Of a DNA stretch of 64,000 nucleotides, positions 38,089 through 45,820 are shown piece after piece. The notes under the pieces were generated by a model. That model was given only the letters and a program-made list of their open reading frames with translations. It did not search any database and was not told the DNA's origin. The first letter of the stretch is position 1, and each line of letters opens with the position of its first letter. This stretch comes from Streptomyces lasiicapitis (GTDB lineage Bacteria > Actinomycetota > Actinomycetes > Streptomycetales > Streptomycetaceae): assembly GCF_014646335.1 (NCBI RefSeq), contig NZ_BMNG01000012.1:268809-332808 (forward strand), written 5' to 3'. The position numbers were made by a program, and so were the translations under genes.

Positions 38089-38961
38089 CTACTTCTCCTT
38101 GCCGCCCTTGTCGGTCTTACCGCCCTTGTCATCCTTGTCGCCCTTGCCGGACGCACCAGAACCGGAATCCGAGCCGGAAGCGGAATCCGTGGCCGCGTCG
38201 GAACCGGCGTCCGGCTCCGCGCCGTCCGCGCCCTCCTCGGCGTCCGAGGCGCCCGCATCGCCGTCCTCACCGAGGAGGCGCTCCAACTGGCGGCCCACGA
38301 TCCGCTTGAACTTCCGCTGCTGCGGCCTCGTACGGTCGAGGACCGCCACCTCCAGGCGCTCCGCGGGGATCTCCCGCTCACTGCCGTTGGTGTCCCGTGA
38401 CAGCGACTGCACCGCGAGCTTCAGCGCCTCGGCGAGCGTCATGCCGTCGCGGTGGCGCTGGTCGAGATACGTGCTGATCTGCTCCGCGTTGCCGCCCACC
38501 GCGACCGAGCCGTGCTCGTCCACGATGGAACCGTCGTGCGGCAGCCGGTAGATCTGGTCGCCGTCGGGCGTCGCGCCGACCTCGGCCACGACCAACTCGA
38601 CCTCGTACGGCTTCTCCGCGTTGCTGGAGAAAATCGTGCCCAGCGTCTGCGCGTACACATTCGCCAGGCCGCGGGCCGTCACATCGTCGCGGTCGTACGT
38701 GTACCCACGCAGATCCGCGTACCGCACGCCGCCAATGCGGAGGTTCTCGTACTCGTTGTACTTGCCGGCCGCGGCGAAACCGATCCGGTCATAGATCTCG
38801 CTGAACTTGTGCAGCGCACGGGACGGGTTCTCACCGACGAACACAATGCCATCGGCGTACTGCAGCACGACCAGACTGCGACCGCGGGCGATGCCCTTGC
38901 GGGCGTATTCCGCCCGGTCGGCCATGGCCTGCTGGGGTGAGACATAGAACGGCGTCGACAC
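38089..38961 (-). CDS. prcA: Proteasome subunit alpha
   Basis: A 290-residue alpha subunit. The N-terminal gate MSTPFYVSPQQAMADRAEYARKG and the fold marker YEVELVVAEVG are present. After residue ~235 comes an unstructured Asp/Ser/Gly/Lys-rich tail (GSDSGSGASGKGDKDDKGG in part) typical of Streptomyces PrcA. GTG 38961 lies 49 bp after the prcB stop. It forms the outer rings of the 20S particle that receive Arc and pupylated proteins. Confidence 0.97.
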   Translation of the reverse strand: MSTPFYVSPQQAMADRAEYARKGIARGRSLVVLQYADGIVFVGENPSRALHKFSEIYDRIGFAAAGKYNEYENLRIGGVRYADLRGYTYDRDDVTARGLANVYAQTLGTIFSSNAEKPYEVELVVAEVGATPDGDQIYRLPHDGSIVDEHGSVAVGGNAEQISTYLDQRHRDGMTLAEALKLAVQSLSRDTNGSEREIPAERLEVAVLDRTRPQQRKFKRIVGRQLERLLGEDGDAGASDAEEGADGAEPDAGSDAATDSASGSDSGSGASGKGDKDDKGGKTDKGGKEK

Positions 38962-39010
38962 CGGCTATCCGTCCCTTTCTGTCAAAAATTCCACAACAAC
39001 AACGGGGCAC

Positions 39011-39853
39011 TCAGAGCAGCGCGGCGCGCGGGCCGTCGGGCTGCTCAAGACGGCGCGCCAGAATCGAGCGCGCGATCTCGGAGGACTCCTCCTCCGTCAG
39101 CCTCCGGAATCCCTCCTCGGAGATCACCGTGACAATCGGATAGATCCGCCGGGCGACATCGGGGCCGCCCGTCGCCGAGTCGTCGTCCGCGGCGTCGTAC
39201 AACGCCTGCACGACGAGCGTCGTCGCCTGCTCCTCCGTCAGGTCGTCGCGGTACAGCTTCTTCATCGCTCCGCGGGCGAACACCGAGCCGGAGCCCGTCG
39301 CCGCGAAGCCGTGCTCCTCGCTGCGGCCACCCGTCACGTCGTACGAGAAGATGCGGCCCTTGGCGCGGTCCACGTCGTACCCCGCGAAGAGCGGGACGAC
39401 CGCGAGGCCCTGCATCGCCATGCCCAGGTTGGAACGGATCATCGTCGACAGGCGGTTGGCCTTGCCCTCCAGGGAGAGCGTGGTCCCCTCGACCTTCTCG
39501 AAGTGCTCCAGCTCCAGCTGGAACAGCTTCACCATCTCGACGGCGAGACCCGCCGTGCCGGCGATGCCGACCGCCGAGTACTCGTCGGCGGGAAAGACCT
39601 TCTCGATGTCACGCTGCGCGATGACATTGCCCATCGTCGCCCGCCGGTCACCGGCGAGCACCACGCCGCCGGGATACGTCGTCGCCACGATCGTCGTGCC
39701 GTGCGGCGCCTCGATCACGCCCTGGGTCGGCAACTTCCGGTTCCCCGGCAGCATTTCCGGCTGATGCCCGGACAGGAAGTCCATGAAGGACGACGAACCG
39801 GGGGTCAGGAAGGCAGCCGGTAGACGCCCGGTGCTACGAGTGTTGGCTTCCAC
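39011..39853 (-). CDS. prcB: Proteasome subunit beta (catalytic)
   Basis: A 280-residue precursor. The propeptide runs to residue 52 and is cleaved before Thr53 in EAPHG-TTIVA, which becomes the catalytic N-terminal threonine. Conserved GGVVLAGDRRATMG and GSGSVFARGAMKKLY follow. The start GTG 39853 (VEANTRSTG) matches the known Streptomyces N-terminus and overlaps the 3' end of the endonuclease VII gene by 49 bp, so its translation is likely coupled to that of the nuclease. Confidence 0.97.
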   Translation of the reverse strand: MEANTRSTGRLPAAFLTPGSSSFMDFLSGHQPEMLPGNRKLPTQGVIEAPHGTTIVATTYPGGVVLAGDRRATMGNVIAQRDIEKVFPADEYSAVGIAGTAGLAVEMVKLFQLELEHFEKVEGTTLSLEGKANRLSTMIRSNLGMAMQGLAVVPLFAGYDVDRAKGRIFSYDVTGGRSEEHGFAATGSGSVFARGAMKKLYRDDLTEEQATTLVVQALYDAADDDSATGGPDVARRIYPIVTVISEEGFRRLTEEESSEIARSILARRLEQPDGPRAALL

Positions 39854-40419
39854 GGGTTTCCTTCCAGGTAACTGATGGCCCGACTCAAGGTGCCGGGATC
39901 ATCTCCCAACTTGCCGATCGCCGAATTGCAGTTGAAGCACAGTACGCCACGGACCCTACCCGTCTCGTGACAGTGATCCACATGTGCGGGCGGGGCGTTG
40001 AGACAGATCACGCAGACTCCCATCTGCGAGGCGATCATCTCGTCACGCTCTGCTGCCGTGAGGCCGTACTGCCGCTTGAGGTGCCCCTCCCGCCCCTGGA
40101 TGGCCCGGCAAGCCTTGCAGCGCGTCGACAGGCCGTCAGAGGCGGTCGCGTTGCGGTGCCACTCACTGCGGGGCTTGATCTCGTTGCATATCCGGCAGAG
40201 CTTGTGGCCAGGGGGCACATCCACCTTCTCCCTGACCGGCTTGCCGAGTGCGGCTCTGCGGCGCCGATAGTGCATGGAACTGTACTCCGCCACACACTCC
40301 CGGCATCTAGTTTGAAAACCGTCACGCCGATTCTTGTCACGGGCGAACGAAGCAGTCGGCAGTATTCGCTTGCAGCCTGCGCATTGCTTCTCGACCGAAG
40401 AATCGAACATTTCGGTCAT
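39805..40419 (-). CDS. HNH / recombination endonuclease VII-like protein inside the proteasome operon
   Basis: A 204-residue protein with three zinc modules: Cys13/16 with Cys39/42, Cys75/78 with Cys101/104, and a C-terminal endonuclease VII-type HNH with Cys136/139, VDHCHETGRVRG (Asp148, His149, His151) and Cys161/164 plus Asn165. These match the DNA-junction nuclease fold of phage T4 gp49. Catalytic residues appear intact. Its ATG overlaps the pup stop as ATGA and its end overlaps prcB by 49 bp, so it is embedded in the pup-prcBA transcript. An equivalent unnamed gene lies there in S. coelicolor. A role in protein turnover is not known. Confidence 0.9.
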   Translation of the reverse strand: MTEMFDSSVEKQCAGCKRILPTASFARDKNRRDGFQTRCRECVAEYSSMHYRRRRAALGKPVREKVDVPPGHKLCRICNEIKPRSEWHRNATASDGLSTRCKACRAIQGREGHLKRQYGLTAAERDEMIASQMGVCVICLNAPPAHVDHCHETGRVRGVLCFNCNSAIGKLGDDPGTLSRAISYLEGNPWKPTLVAPGVYRLPS

Positions 40420-40634
40420 TCTCCGCCTTTCTGCACGAAACTCCGCACGAAGTCCTCGGCATTTTCCTCGAGTACGTCGTCAATTTCGTCCAGAACGGAA
40501 TCCACGTCGTCGCTCAGCTTCTCCTGGCGCTCCTTGAGGTCCTCCGAAGCCTGCGCGTCCTGCGTCTGCTCCTCGGTCTCCTCGGTGGAGCGCGTCGCCT
40601 TCTGCTGTCCGCCGCCGGTGTCCTTGGTCGCCAT
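40416..40634 (-). CDS. pup: Prokaryotic ubiquitin-like protein Pup
   Basis: A 72-residue, acidic, mostly disordered tag. The C-terminal helix binding Arc is visible (LSDDVDSVLDEIDDVLEENA) followed by EDFVRSFVQKGGE. It ends in Gly-Gly-Glu, so the form used by PafA is encoded directly and no Gln deamidation by Dop is needed. ATG 40634 begins MATKDTGGGQQ. It overlaps the nuclease gene by 4 bp and is the first gene of the pup-nuclease-prcB-prcA unit. Confidence 0.98.
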   Translation of the reverse strand: MATKDTGGGQQKATRSTEETEEQTQDAQASEDLKERQEKLSDDVDSVLDEIDDVLEENAEDFVRSFVQKGGE

Positions 40635-40695
40635 CTAGCTCACCCCGCTCGGTTCGACGTTTCTTGATCAGACCTTACAAGCCGGGTCTGACATC

Positions 40696-40725
40696 GGCCC
40701 CGCACTTCGTTCAACGTGCGGGGCC
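40696..40725 (-). terminator. Stem-loop between dop and pup
   Basis: GGCCCCGCAC (40696-40705) pairs with GTGCGGGGCC (40716-40725), loop 10 nt, 42 bp past the dop stop. It suggests that pup and the genes after it have their own promoter in the remaining ~60 bp. Confidence 0.75.
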
Positions 40726-40766
40726 CACCTCTGTGATTCCCCGGCCGTCGGGCTTTCAGCCGCCTT

Positions 40767-42278
40767 TCAGCCCCCGGACAGCACCCGGACCAGATCCTCC
40801 GCCGTGCGGCACCGGTCGAGCAGCTCCTTGACGTGATTACGCGTTCCGCGTAGCGGCTCCAGGGTCGGGACGCGCTGGAGGGAGTCCCGTCCCGGCAGGT
40901 CGAAAATGACCGAATCCCACGAGGCCGCGGCGACGTCGTCGGCGTACTGCTCCAGGCAGCGGCCGCGGAAGTAGGCGCGGGTGTCCTCGGGGGGCTTGGT
41001 GCGGGCCCGCTCGACGTCGGACTCGTCGAGGAGGCGCTTCATCTTGCCGCGGGCCGCGAGGCGGTTGTAGAGGCCCTTCTCCGGGCGTACGTCCGCGTAC
41101 TGGAGGTCCACGAGGTGCAGGCGCGCGGCGTCCCAGTCGAGGCCGTCGCGGCGGCGGTAGCCCTCCATGAGCTCCCGCTTGGCGACCCAGTCGAGCTCTC
41201 CGGAGAGGCTCATCGGGTTGTTCTCGAGTCGGTTGAGGACGTCTTCCCAGCGGGTGAGGACATCCTTGGTCTGGTCGTCGGCGTCCGCGCCGTACCGCTC
41301 CTCGACGTACTTGCGGGCCAGCTCGAAGTACTCCATCTGGAGCTGGACGGCGGTGAGTGTGCGACCGCTACGCAGCGTGACCAGGCGCTGGAGGGTCGGG
41401 TCGTGGGAGACCTGGTGAAGGGTGCGGACGGGCTGGTCGACGGCCAGGTCGACCGCGATGAAGCCGTCCTCGATCATGGCGAGGACGAGTGAGGTGGTGC
41501 CGAGCTTGAGGTAGGTGGAGATCTCCGAGAGGTTGGCGTCGCCGATGATCACGTGCAGGCGGCGGTACTTCTCGGCGTCGGCGTGCGGCTCGTCCCGGGT
41601 GTTGATGATGGGCCGCTTGAGTGTGGTCTCCAGGCCGACCTCGACCTCGAAGTAGTCCGCGCGCTGGCTGAGCTGGAAGCCGTGCTCGTGCCCGTCCTGG
41701 CCGATGCCGACGCGGCCGGCTCCCGTGATGACCTGGCGGGAGACGAAGAAGGGCGTGAGGTGGCGCACGATGTCCGAGAAGGGGGTCTCCCGCTTCATCA
41801 GGTAGTTCTCGTGCGTGCCGTAGGAGGCGCCCTTGTTGTCGGTGTTGTTCTTGTAGAGGTGGATCGGCTGGGCGCCGGGGAGCGCGGCGGCCCGCTCGGC
41901 GGCCTCGGCCATGATGCGCTCGCCGGCCTTGTCCCAGAGGACGGCGTCGCGCGGGTTGGTGACTTCCGGCGCGCTGTACTCGGGGTGCGCGTGGTCCACG
42001 TAGAGGCGCGCCCCGTTGGTGAGGATCACGTTGGCGAGGCCGATGTCCTCGTCCGTGAGCTGGCTGGCGTCGGCGGCCTCGCGGGCGAGGTCGAAGCCCC
42101 GTGCGTCCCGCAGGGGGTTCTCCTCCTCGAAGTCCCAGCGGGCGCGTCGCGCCCGGTGCATCGCCGCGGCGTAGGCGTTGACGATCTGGGACGAGGTGAG
42201 CATGGCATTGGCGTTGGGGTGGCCGGGGACGGAGATGCCGTACTCCGTCTCGATGCCCATTACTCGCCGTACGGTCAT
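40767..42278 (-). CDS. dop: Deamidase/depupylase Dop
   Basis: A 503-residue paralogue of PafA. RRVMGIETEYGIS has the catalytic-site Glu; DFEEENPLRDARGFDLARE is the extra Dop loop region missing in PafA; YKNNTDNKGASYGTHENYLM and RDEPHADAEKYRRLHVI are shared with PafA. AAGGAGG lies just before ATG 42278. Because Pup here already ends in Glu, its main task should be depupylation. It lies between arc and pup with hairpins on both sides. Confidence 0.96.
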   Translation of the reverse strand: MTVRRVMGIETEYGISVPGHPNANAMLTSSQIVNAYAAAMHRARRARWDFEEENPLRDARGFDLAREAADASQLTDEDIGLANVILTNGARLYVDHAHPEYSAPEVTNPRDAVLWDKAGERIMAEAAERAAALPGAQPIHLYKNNTDNKGASYGTHENYLMKRETPFSDIVRHLTPFFVSRQVITGAGRVGIGQDGHEHGFQLSQRADYFEVEVGLETTLKRPIINTRDEPHADAEKYRRLHVIIGDANLSEISTYLKLGTTSLVLAMIEDGFIAVDLAVDQPVRTLHQVSHDPTLQRLVTLRSGRTLTAVQLQMEYFELARKYVEERYGADADDQTKDVLTRWEDVLNRLENNPMSLSGELDWVAKRELMEGYRRRDGLDWDAARLHLVDLQYADVRPEKGLYNRLAARGKMKRLLDESDVERARTKPPEDTRAYFRGRCLEQYADDVAAASWDSVIFDLPGRDSLQRVPTLEPLRGTRNHVKELLDRCRTAEDLVRVLSGG

Positions 42279-42493
42279 GCGGCCCTCCTTGCCCGGCGGC
42301 GCCCTCGGTCGGGGGCACCGCTCAAGTACCGCTGGTTCTCCGGTGCGTGTGCGGTGCCCGTCCCCGCACTGCGCGACTCGGCGGTACGGAAGAGCCTAGA
42401 ACGCCTTTGCGCTGGTGGGGAGATCATTTCCTGCTTTGCTCTCGCTGGGTTGGTGACGCGGCTGCGAGGCGTCCGCGACCGGCGGAAAACAGT

Positions 42494-42528
42494 CGGCTGC
42501 GGGTACCCGAGGAGGGCACCCGCAGCCG
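42494..42528 (-). terminator. Stem-loop after arc
   Basis: An 11-bp perfect stem (42494-42504 with 42518-42528) starts 10 bp beyond the arc stop codon. Confidence 0.8.
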
Positions 42529-42537
42529 CCCTGTCGC

Positions 42538-44304
42538 CTACAGGTACTGACCGGTGTTGGCCACCGTGTCGATGGAGCGTCCGGTGTCGGCGCCCTGCTT
42601 TCCGGTGACGAGCGTGCGGATGTATACGATCCGTTCGCCCTTCTTTCCGGAGATCCGGGCCCAGTCGTCCGGGTTGGTGGTGTTGGGCAGGTCCTCGTTC
42701 TCCTTGAACTCGTCGATGCAAGCCTGGAGGAGGTGGGAGACCCTGAGGCCCTTCTGGTTGGCCTCGAGGAAGGCCTTGATGGCCATCTTCTTGGCACGTC
42801 CGACGATGTTCTCGATCATGGCGCCGGAGTTGAAGTCCTTGAAGTAGAGGACTTCCTTGTCGCCGTTGGCGTACGTGACTTCGAGGAAGCGGTTCTCCTC
42901 GGATTCGGCGTACATCTGCTCGACGACGGACTGGATCATGGCGTGCACGGTGGCGGCCCTGTCGCTGCTGTGCTCGACGAGGTCGTCGGAGTGCAGGGGG
43001 AGGCGCTCGGTCAGATACTTGGCGAAAATGTCCTTGGCCGCCTCGGCGTCCGGGCGCTCGATCTTGATCTTCACATCGAGGCGTCCGGGCCGCAGAATGG
43101 CCGGGTCGATCATGTCCTCGCGGTTGGAGGCGCCGATGACGATGACGTTCTCCAGGCCTTCCACGCCGTCGATCTCGGCGAGCAGCTGGGGGACGATGGT
43201 GTTCTCCACGTCCGAGCTGACGCCGCTGCCGCGGGTGCGGAAGAGGGATTCCATCTCGTCGAAGAAGACGATGACGGGGGTGCCCTCGCTCGCCTTCTCA
43301 CGTGCGCGCTGGAAGACCAGGCGGATGTGGCGCTCGGTCTCGCCGACGTACTTGTTGAGGAGCTCGGGGCCCTTGATGTTGAGGAAGAAGCTCTTCCCCG
43401 CGGGCTGTCCGGTGACCTCGGCGACCTTCTTGGCAAGGGAGTTGGCGACGGCCTTCGCGATCAGCGTCTTGCCGCAGCCGGGGGGGCCGTAGAGCAGGAC
43501 GCCCTTGGGCGGCCGCAGTTCGTGCTCCTTGAAGAGGTCGGGGTAGAGGTAGGGGAGCTCGACCGCGTCGCGGATCATCTCGATCTGGCCGCCGAGGCCG
43601 CCGATCTTGTCGTAGCTGATGTCCGGGACCTCTTCGAGGACCAGTTCCTCTACTTCGCTCTTCGGTACGACCTCGTAGACGTAGCCGGAGCGGGGTTCGA
43701 GCAGGAGGGCGTCTCCGGGGCGGATGGTGACGTCCAGGAGCGGCTCGGCGAGCCTCACCACCCGTTCCTCGTCGGTGTGACCGACCACCAGGGCCCGTTC
43801 ACCGTCCTCAAGGATCTCCTTGAGGGTGACGATGTCTCCCACGCTCTCGTACTCCATGGCCTCGACCACGTTGAGCGCTTCGTTGAGCATGACTTCCTGG
43901 CCGCGCCTGAGGTCGTCGAGTTCGACGCTCGGGCTGACGTTCACGCGGAGCTTGCGGCCGCCGGTGAAGATGTCGGCGGTGCCGTCCTCGTTCGCCGTGA
44001 GGAAGACTCCGAAGCCGGCCGGCGGCTGCGCGAGCCGGTCGACTTCCTCCTTGAGGGCCACGATCTGGTCGCGGGCCTCGCGGAGCGTGTTGGCGAGCCG
44101 TTCGTTCTGCGCGGATACGCCTGCCAGGTTGGTCTGCAGCTCGACGATCCGCTCTTCGAGAATCCTCGTATGACGCGGAGAGTCGGCGAGCTTGCGTCGC
44201 AGGACGGCGATTTCCTGCTCGAGATAGGCAACCTGGCCGGCTGGGTCCTCAGACCCTCGCCCCGGCCGGATGCCGCGGTTGATGTCGTCGTCGTGGGCTG
44301 CCAC
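42538..44304 (-). CDS. arc: Proteasome-associated AAA ATPase ARC/Mpa
   Basis: A 588-residue ring ATPase. An N-terminal coiled coil (AYLEQEIAVLRRKLADSPRH to EEVDRLAQPP) binds Pup, two OB folds follow, then the AAA domain with Walker A GPPGCGKTLIAK, Walker B VIVFFDEMESLF and ASNRED. The C-terminus is GQYL, whose penultimate Tyr opens the PrcA gate. GTG 44304 (VAAHDDDINRG) is chosen over TTG 44322 and GTG 44313 because GGAGG precedes it and the length equals the S. coelicolor protein. It unfolds pupylated substrates for the 20S core. Confidence 0.96.
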   Translation of the reverse strand: MAAHDDDINRGIRPGRGSEDPAGQVAYLEQEIAVLRRKLADSPRHTRILEERIVELQTNLAGVSAQNERLANTLREARDQIVALKEEVDRLAQPPAGFGVFLTANEDGTADIFTGGRKLRVNVSPSVELDDLRRGQEVMLNEALNVVEAMEYESVGDIVTLKEILEDGERALVVGHTDEERVVRLAEPLLDVTIRPGDALLLEPRSGYVYEVVPKSEVEELVLEEVPDISYDKIGGLGGQIEMIRDAVELPYLYPDLFKEHELRPPKGVLLYGPPGCGKTLIAKAVANSLAKKVAEVTGQPAGKSFFLNIKGPELLNKYVGETERHIRLVFQRAREKASEGTPVIVFFDEMESLFRTRGSGVSSDVENTIVPQLLAEIDGVEGLENVIVIGASNREDMIDPAILRPGRLDVKIKIERPDAEAAKDIFAKYLTERLPLHSDDLVEHSSDRAATVHAMIQSVVEQMYAESEENRFLEVTYANGDKEVLYFKDFNSGAMIENIVGRAKKMAIKAFLEANQKGLRVSHLLQACIDEFKENEDLPNTTNPDDWARISGKKGERIVYIRTLVTGKQGADTGRSIDTVANTGQYL

Positions 44305-44478
44305 GGTCCTCACCTCCTCCAAGGGGAGCTGGACGCTTCCTGACCCTACCTGGGTGGGTGCTGATTGAAACCCCTAGATCACAAAGACGGTGGGGGTGTG
44401 TCCGATCTTCACCCTTGCGCTCTCCCTCACGCCAGGGGAATACCCACCCAACAACATCGGAAAGCCGCCGGTTGTAGG

Positions 44479-44493
44479 GTCGAACTGTTCAAC
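44479..44493. promoter_or_regulatory. Near-perfect palindrome in the arc/ferredoxin divergent spacer
   Basis: GTCGAACTGTTCAAC is symmetrical apart from one position (GAAC/GTTC core, 1-bp centre). It lies ~65 bp before the ferredoxin gene and ~175 bp before arc. The spacing differs from the LexA box (GAAC-N4-GTTC). Regulator unknown. Confidence 0.35.
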
Positions 44494-44558
44494 ACCCGTC
44501 AGGGCTGGCCGGACTTGCAGCAAAGTCGGCCCTGCTCGACGCAGTTTCGGCAGGAGAG

Positions 44559-44873
44559 ATGACCGTGCAGCACGAGGCGGAGACGACCGGCGAGAGCCAT
44601 GATCTGCTCGAGGTCTGGATCGATCAGGACCTGTGTACCGGCGACGGCATCTGTGCCCAGTACGCGCCCGAGGTCTTCGAGCTGGACATTGACGGCTTGG
44701 CTTACGTGAAGAGTGGTGACGACGAGCTGCTGCAGGCGCCCGGAGCGACAACGCCCGTGCCGCTGCCGCTTCTCCGCGATGTCACGGACTCCGCGAAGGA
44801 GTGCCCGGGCGACTGTATTCACGTACGTCGAGTTTCGGACAAGGTGGAGGTCTTCGGGCCCGACGCAGAGTGA
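44559..44873 (+). CDS. Single-cluster ferredoxin (3Fe-4S/4Fe-4S type)
   Basis: A 104-residue soluble ferredoxin. DLCTGDGICAQYAPEVFEL gives Cys26 and Cys32 (C-x5-C) and ECPGDCIHV gives Cys82 and Cys86; this pattern is that of the 3Fe-4S ferredoxins that serve P450s in Streptomyces. ATG 44559 with AGGAGAG directly upstream. It is divergent from arc and conserved there in actinomycetes. An N-terminal acidic extension precedes the fold. Its redox partner is unknown; the conservon P450 lies 24 kb away. Confidence 0.92.
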   Translation: MTVQHEAETTGESHDLLEVWIDQDLCTGDGICAQYAPEVFELDIDGLAYVKSGDDELLQAPGATTPVPLPLLRDVTDSAKECPGDCIHVRRVSDKVEVFGPDAE

Positions 44874-44900
44874 CTTGATTGTTTCGCTGTGTGACCAAAA

Positions 44901-44941
44901 TGGGGTCCGTGGTTACCGTACGAAGGTATCCACGGGCCCCA
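44901..44941. terminator. Bidirectional 17-bp-arm hairpin after the ferredoxin gene
   Basis: Arms 44901-44917 and 44925-44941 pair with one T-G and one T-T position around a 7-nt loop; it lies between the convergent ferredoxin and 45012-45602 genes. Confidence 0.8.
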
Positions 44942-45011
44942 CTTGGTGTCTGGCGGGTGTCCGTTGCCGTCTCTCGCCGTCGCGTGGGCGGCGGGTGTGG
45001 CGCACGGGGTC

Positions 45012-45602
45012 TCAGACGGTGCGCGCCTTGTCGGGTGTCGAGCGGGTGAACGCGCCGTTCTGCCACCGCCACTTGGCTTCCTCGCGGAGGTCGGGGCGGT
45101 AGCGGGGCACGTCGGGCGAGGAGTAGCCGAGCAGGGTCGCGGTCACGGCGCCGCCGCGTACCGCGAGGGCGCCGACCGTGCGGCGGTCCTTGGCGTCGAG
45201 GAGGGTGGCGACGACGCGCGGCTCGCCCTCCCGGGGGCGGGTGATGACGTACACGGCGTCCGGCGGGCTGCCGGATCCCGCCTGGCAGTGCACGGCCGCG
45301 ACGGTCTCGGGGCGGCCGTCGCCGTCGAGGTCGCCGGTGGCCTTCTTGGCGACGACGGCCTTCACGGGGCCACACTCGAGTGGGTACGTGACGGCGGCCG
45401 GGTCGGGGGCGGGCGCCGGGGCGCTCCTGGGCTGTGGTTCGGGGTCGTCGGTCTGGGCGGCGGTGGCGTGGTCGGGCTGCAGGAAGCCGGAGACCGCGAC
45501 GACGGCGGCGAGCGCGGCGGCGGTGGCCACCCAGTGGATGGGACGGGTGGCCCACGGCCGGTCCACCGTGTGGGCCAGTTCCGGGACGGCGGGGTGCTGC
45601 AC
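45012..45602 (-). CDS. Membrane-anchored or exported protein of unknown function
   Basis: A 196-residue protein with one hydrophobic segment at residues ~26-46 (WVATAAALAAVVAVSGFLQ) after a short cytoplasmic start, then a Pro/Ala-rich linker and an external domain. The part KKATGDLDGDGRPETVAAVHC resembles a calcium-binding FG-GAP/VCBS unit (D-x-D-x-D-G). Two cysteines (LECGPV, VHCQAG) could form a disulfide. GTG 45602 has AGGAGA 8 nt before it. I recognise no named family. Confidence 0.75.
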   Translation of the reverse strand: MQHPAVPELAHTVDRPWATRPIHWVATAAALAAVVAVSGFLQPDHATAAQTDDPEPQPRSAPAPAPDPAAVTYPLECGPVKAVVAKKATGDLDGDGRPETVAAVHCQAGSGSPPDAVYVITRPREGEPRVVATLLDAKDRRTVGALAVRGGAVTATLLGYSSPDVPRYRPDLREEAKWRWQNGAFTRSTPDKARTV

Positions 45603-45718
45603 GAGGAGTGTCTCCTGTGAGGGCTGTGCCGGTGGGGTGGGGTGGCCAGCATGGTGCCACACGCCACATCGCCTGGGAACACCGGGGTCCGGTGCGGTGG
45701 CACGCGCCCAACAGGACA

Positions 45719-45766
45719 GCGCCGCCGCCGAGTTCCGCGGGGGTCGCGGGAACTCGGCGGCGGCGC
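45719..45766 (-). terminator. Long GC-rich stem-loop after trmI
   Basis: Bases 45719-45736 pair with 45749-45766; the 12-nt apex can form a further GCG/CGC pair. It lies 55 bp beyond the trmI stop. Confidence 0.8.
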
Positions 45767-45820
45767 CGGTGCGTTGTGTGTACGCCGGGCGTACCTCGGA
45801 GGGTAGCCGGGCGTGCGGGG

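Noticed and set aside
42850..43495. Open frames on the + strand within arc
   Set aside because: They oppose the strongly conserved AAA domain and have no supporting start or codon bias.
44479..44493. LexA (SOS) box
   Set aside because: The GAAC and GTTC half-sites are separated by 1 bp, not the 4 bp of the actinobacterial LexA box.
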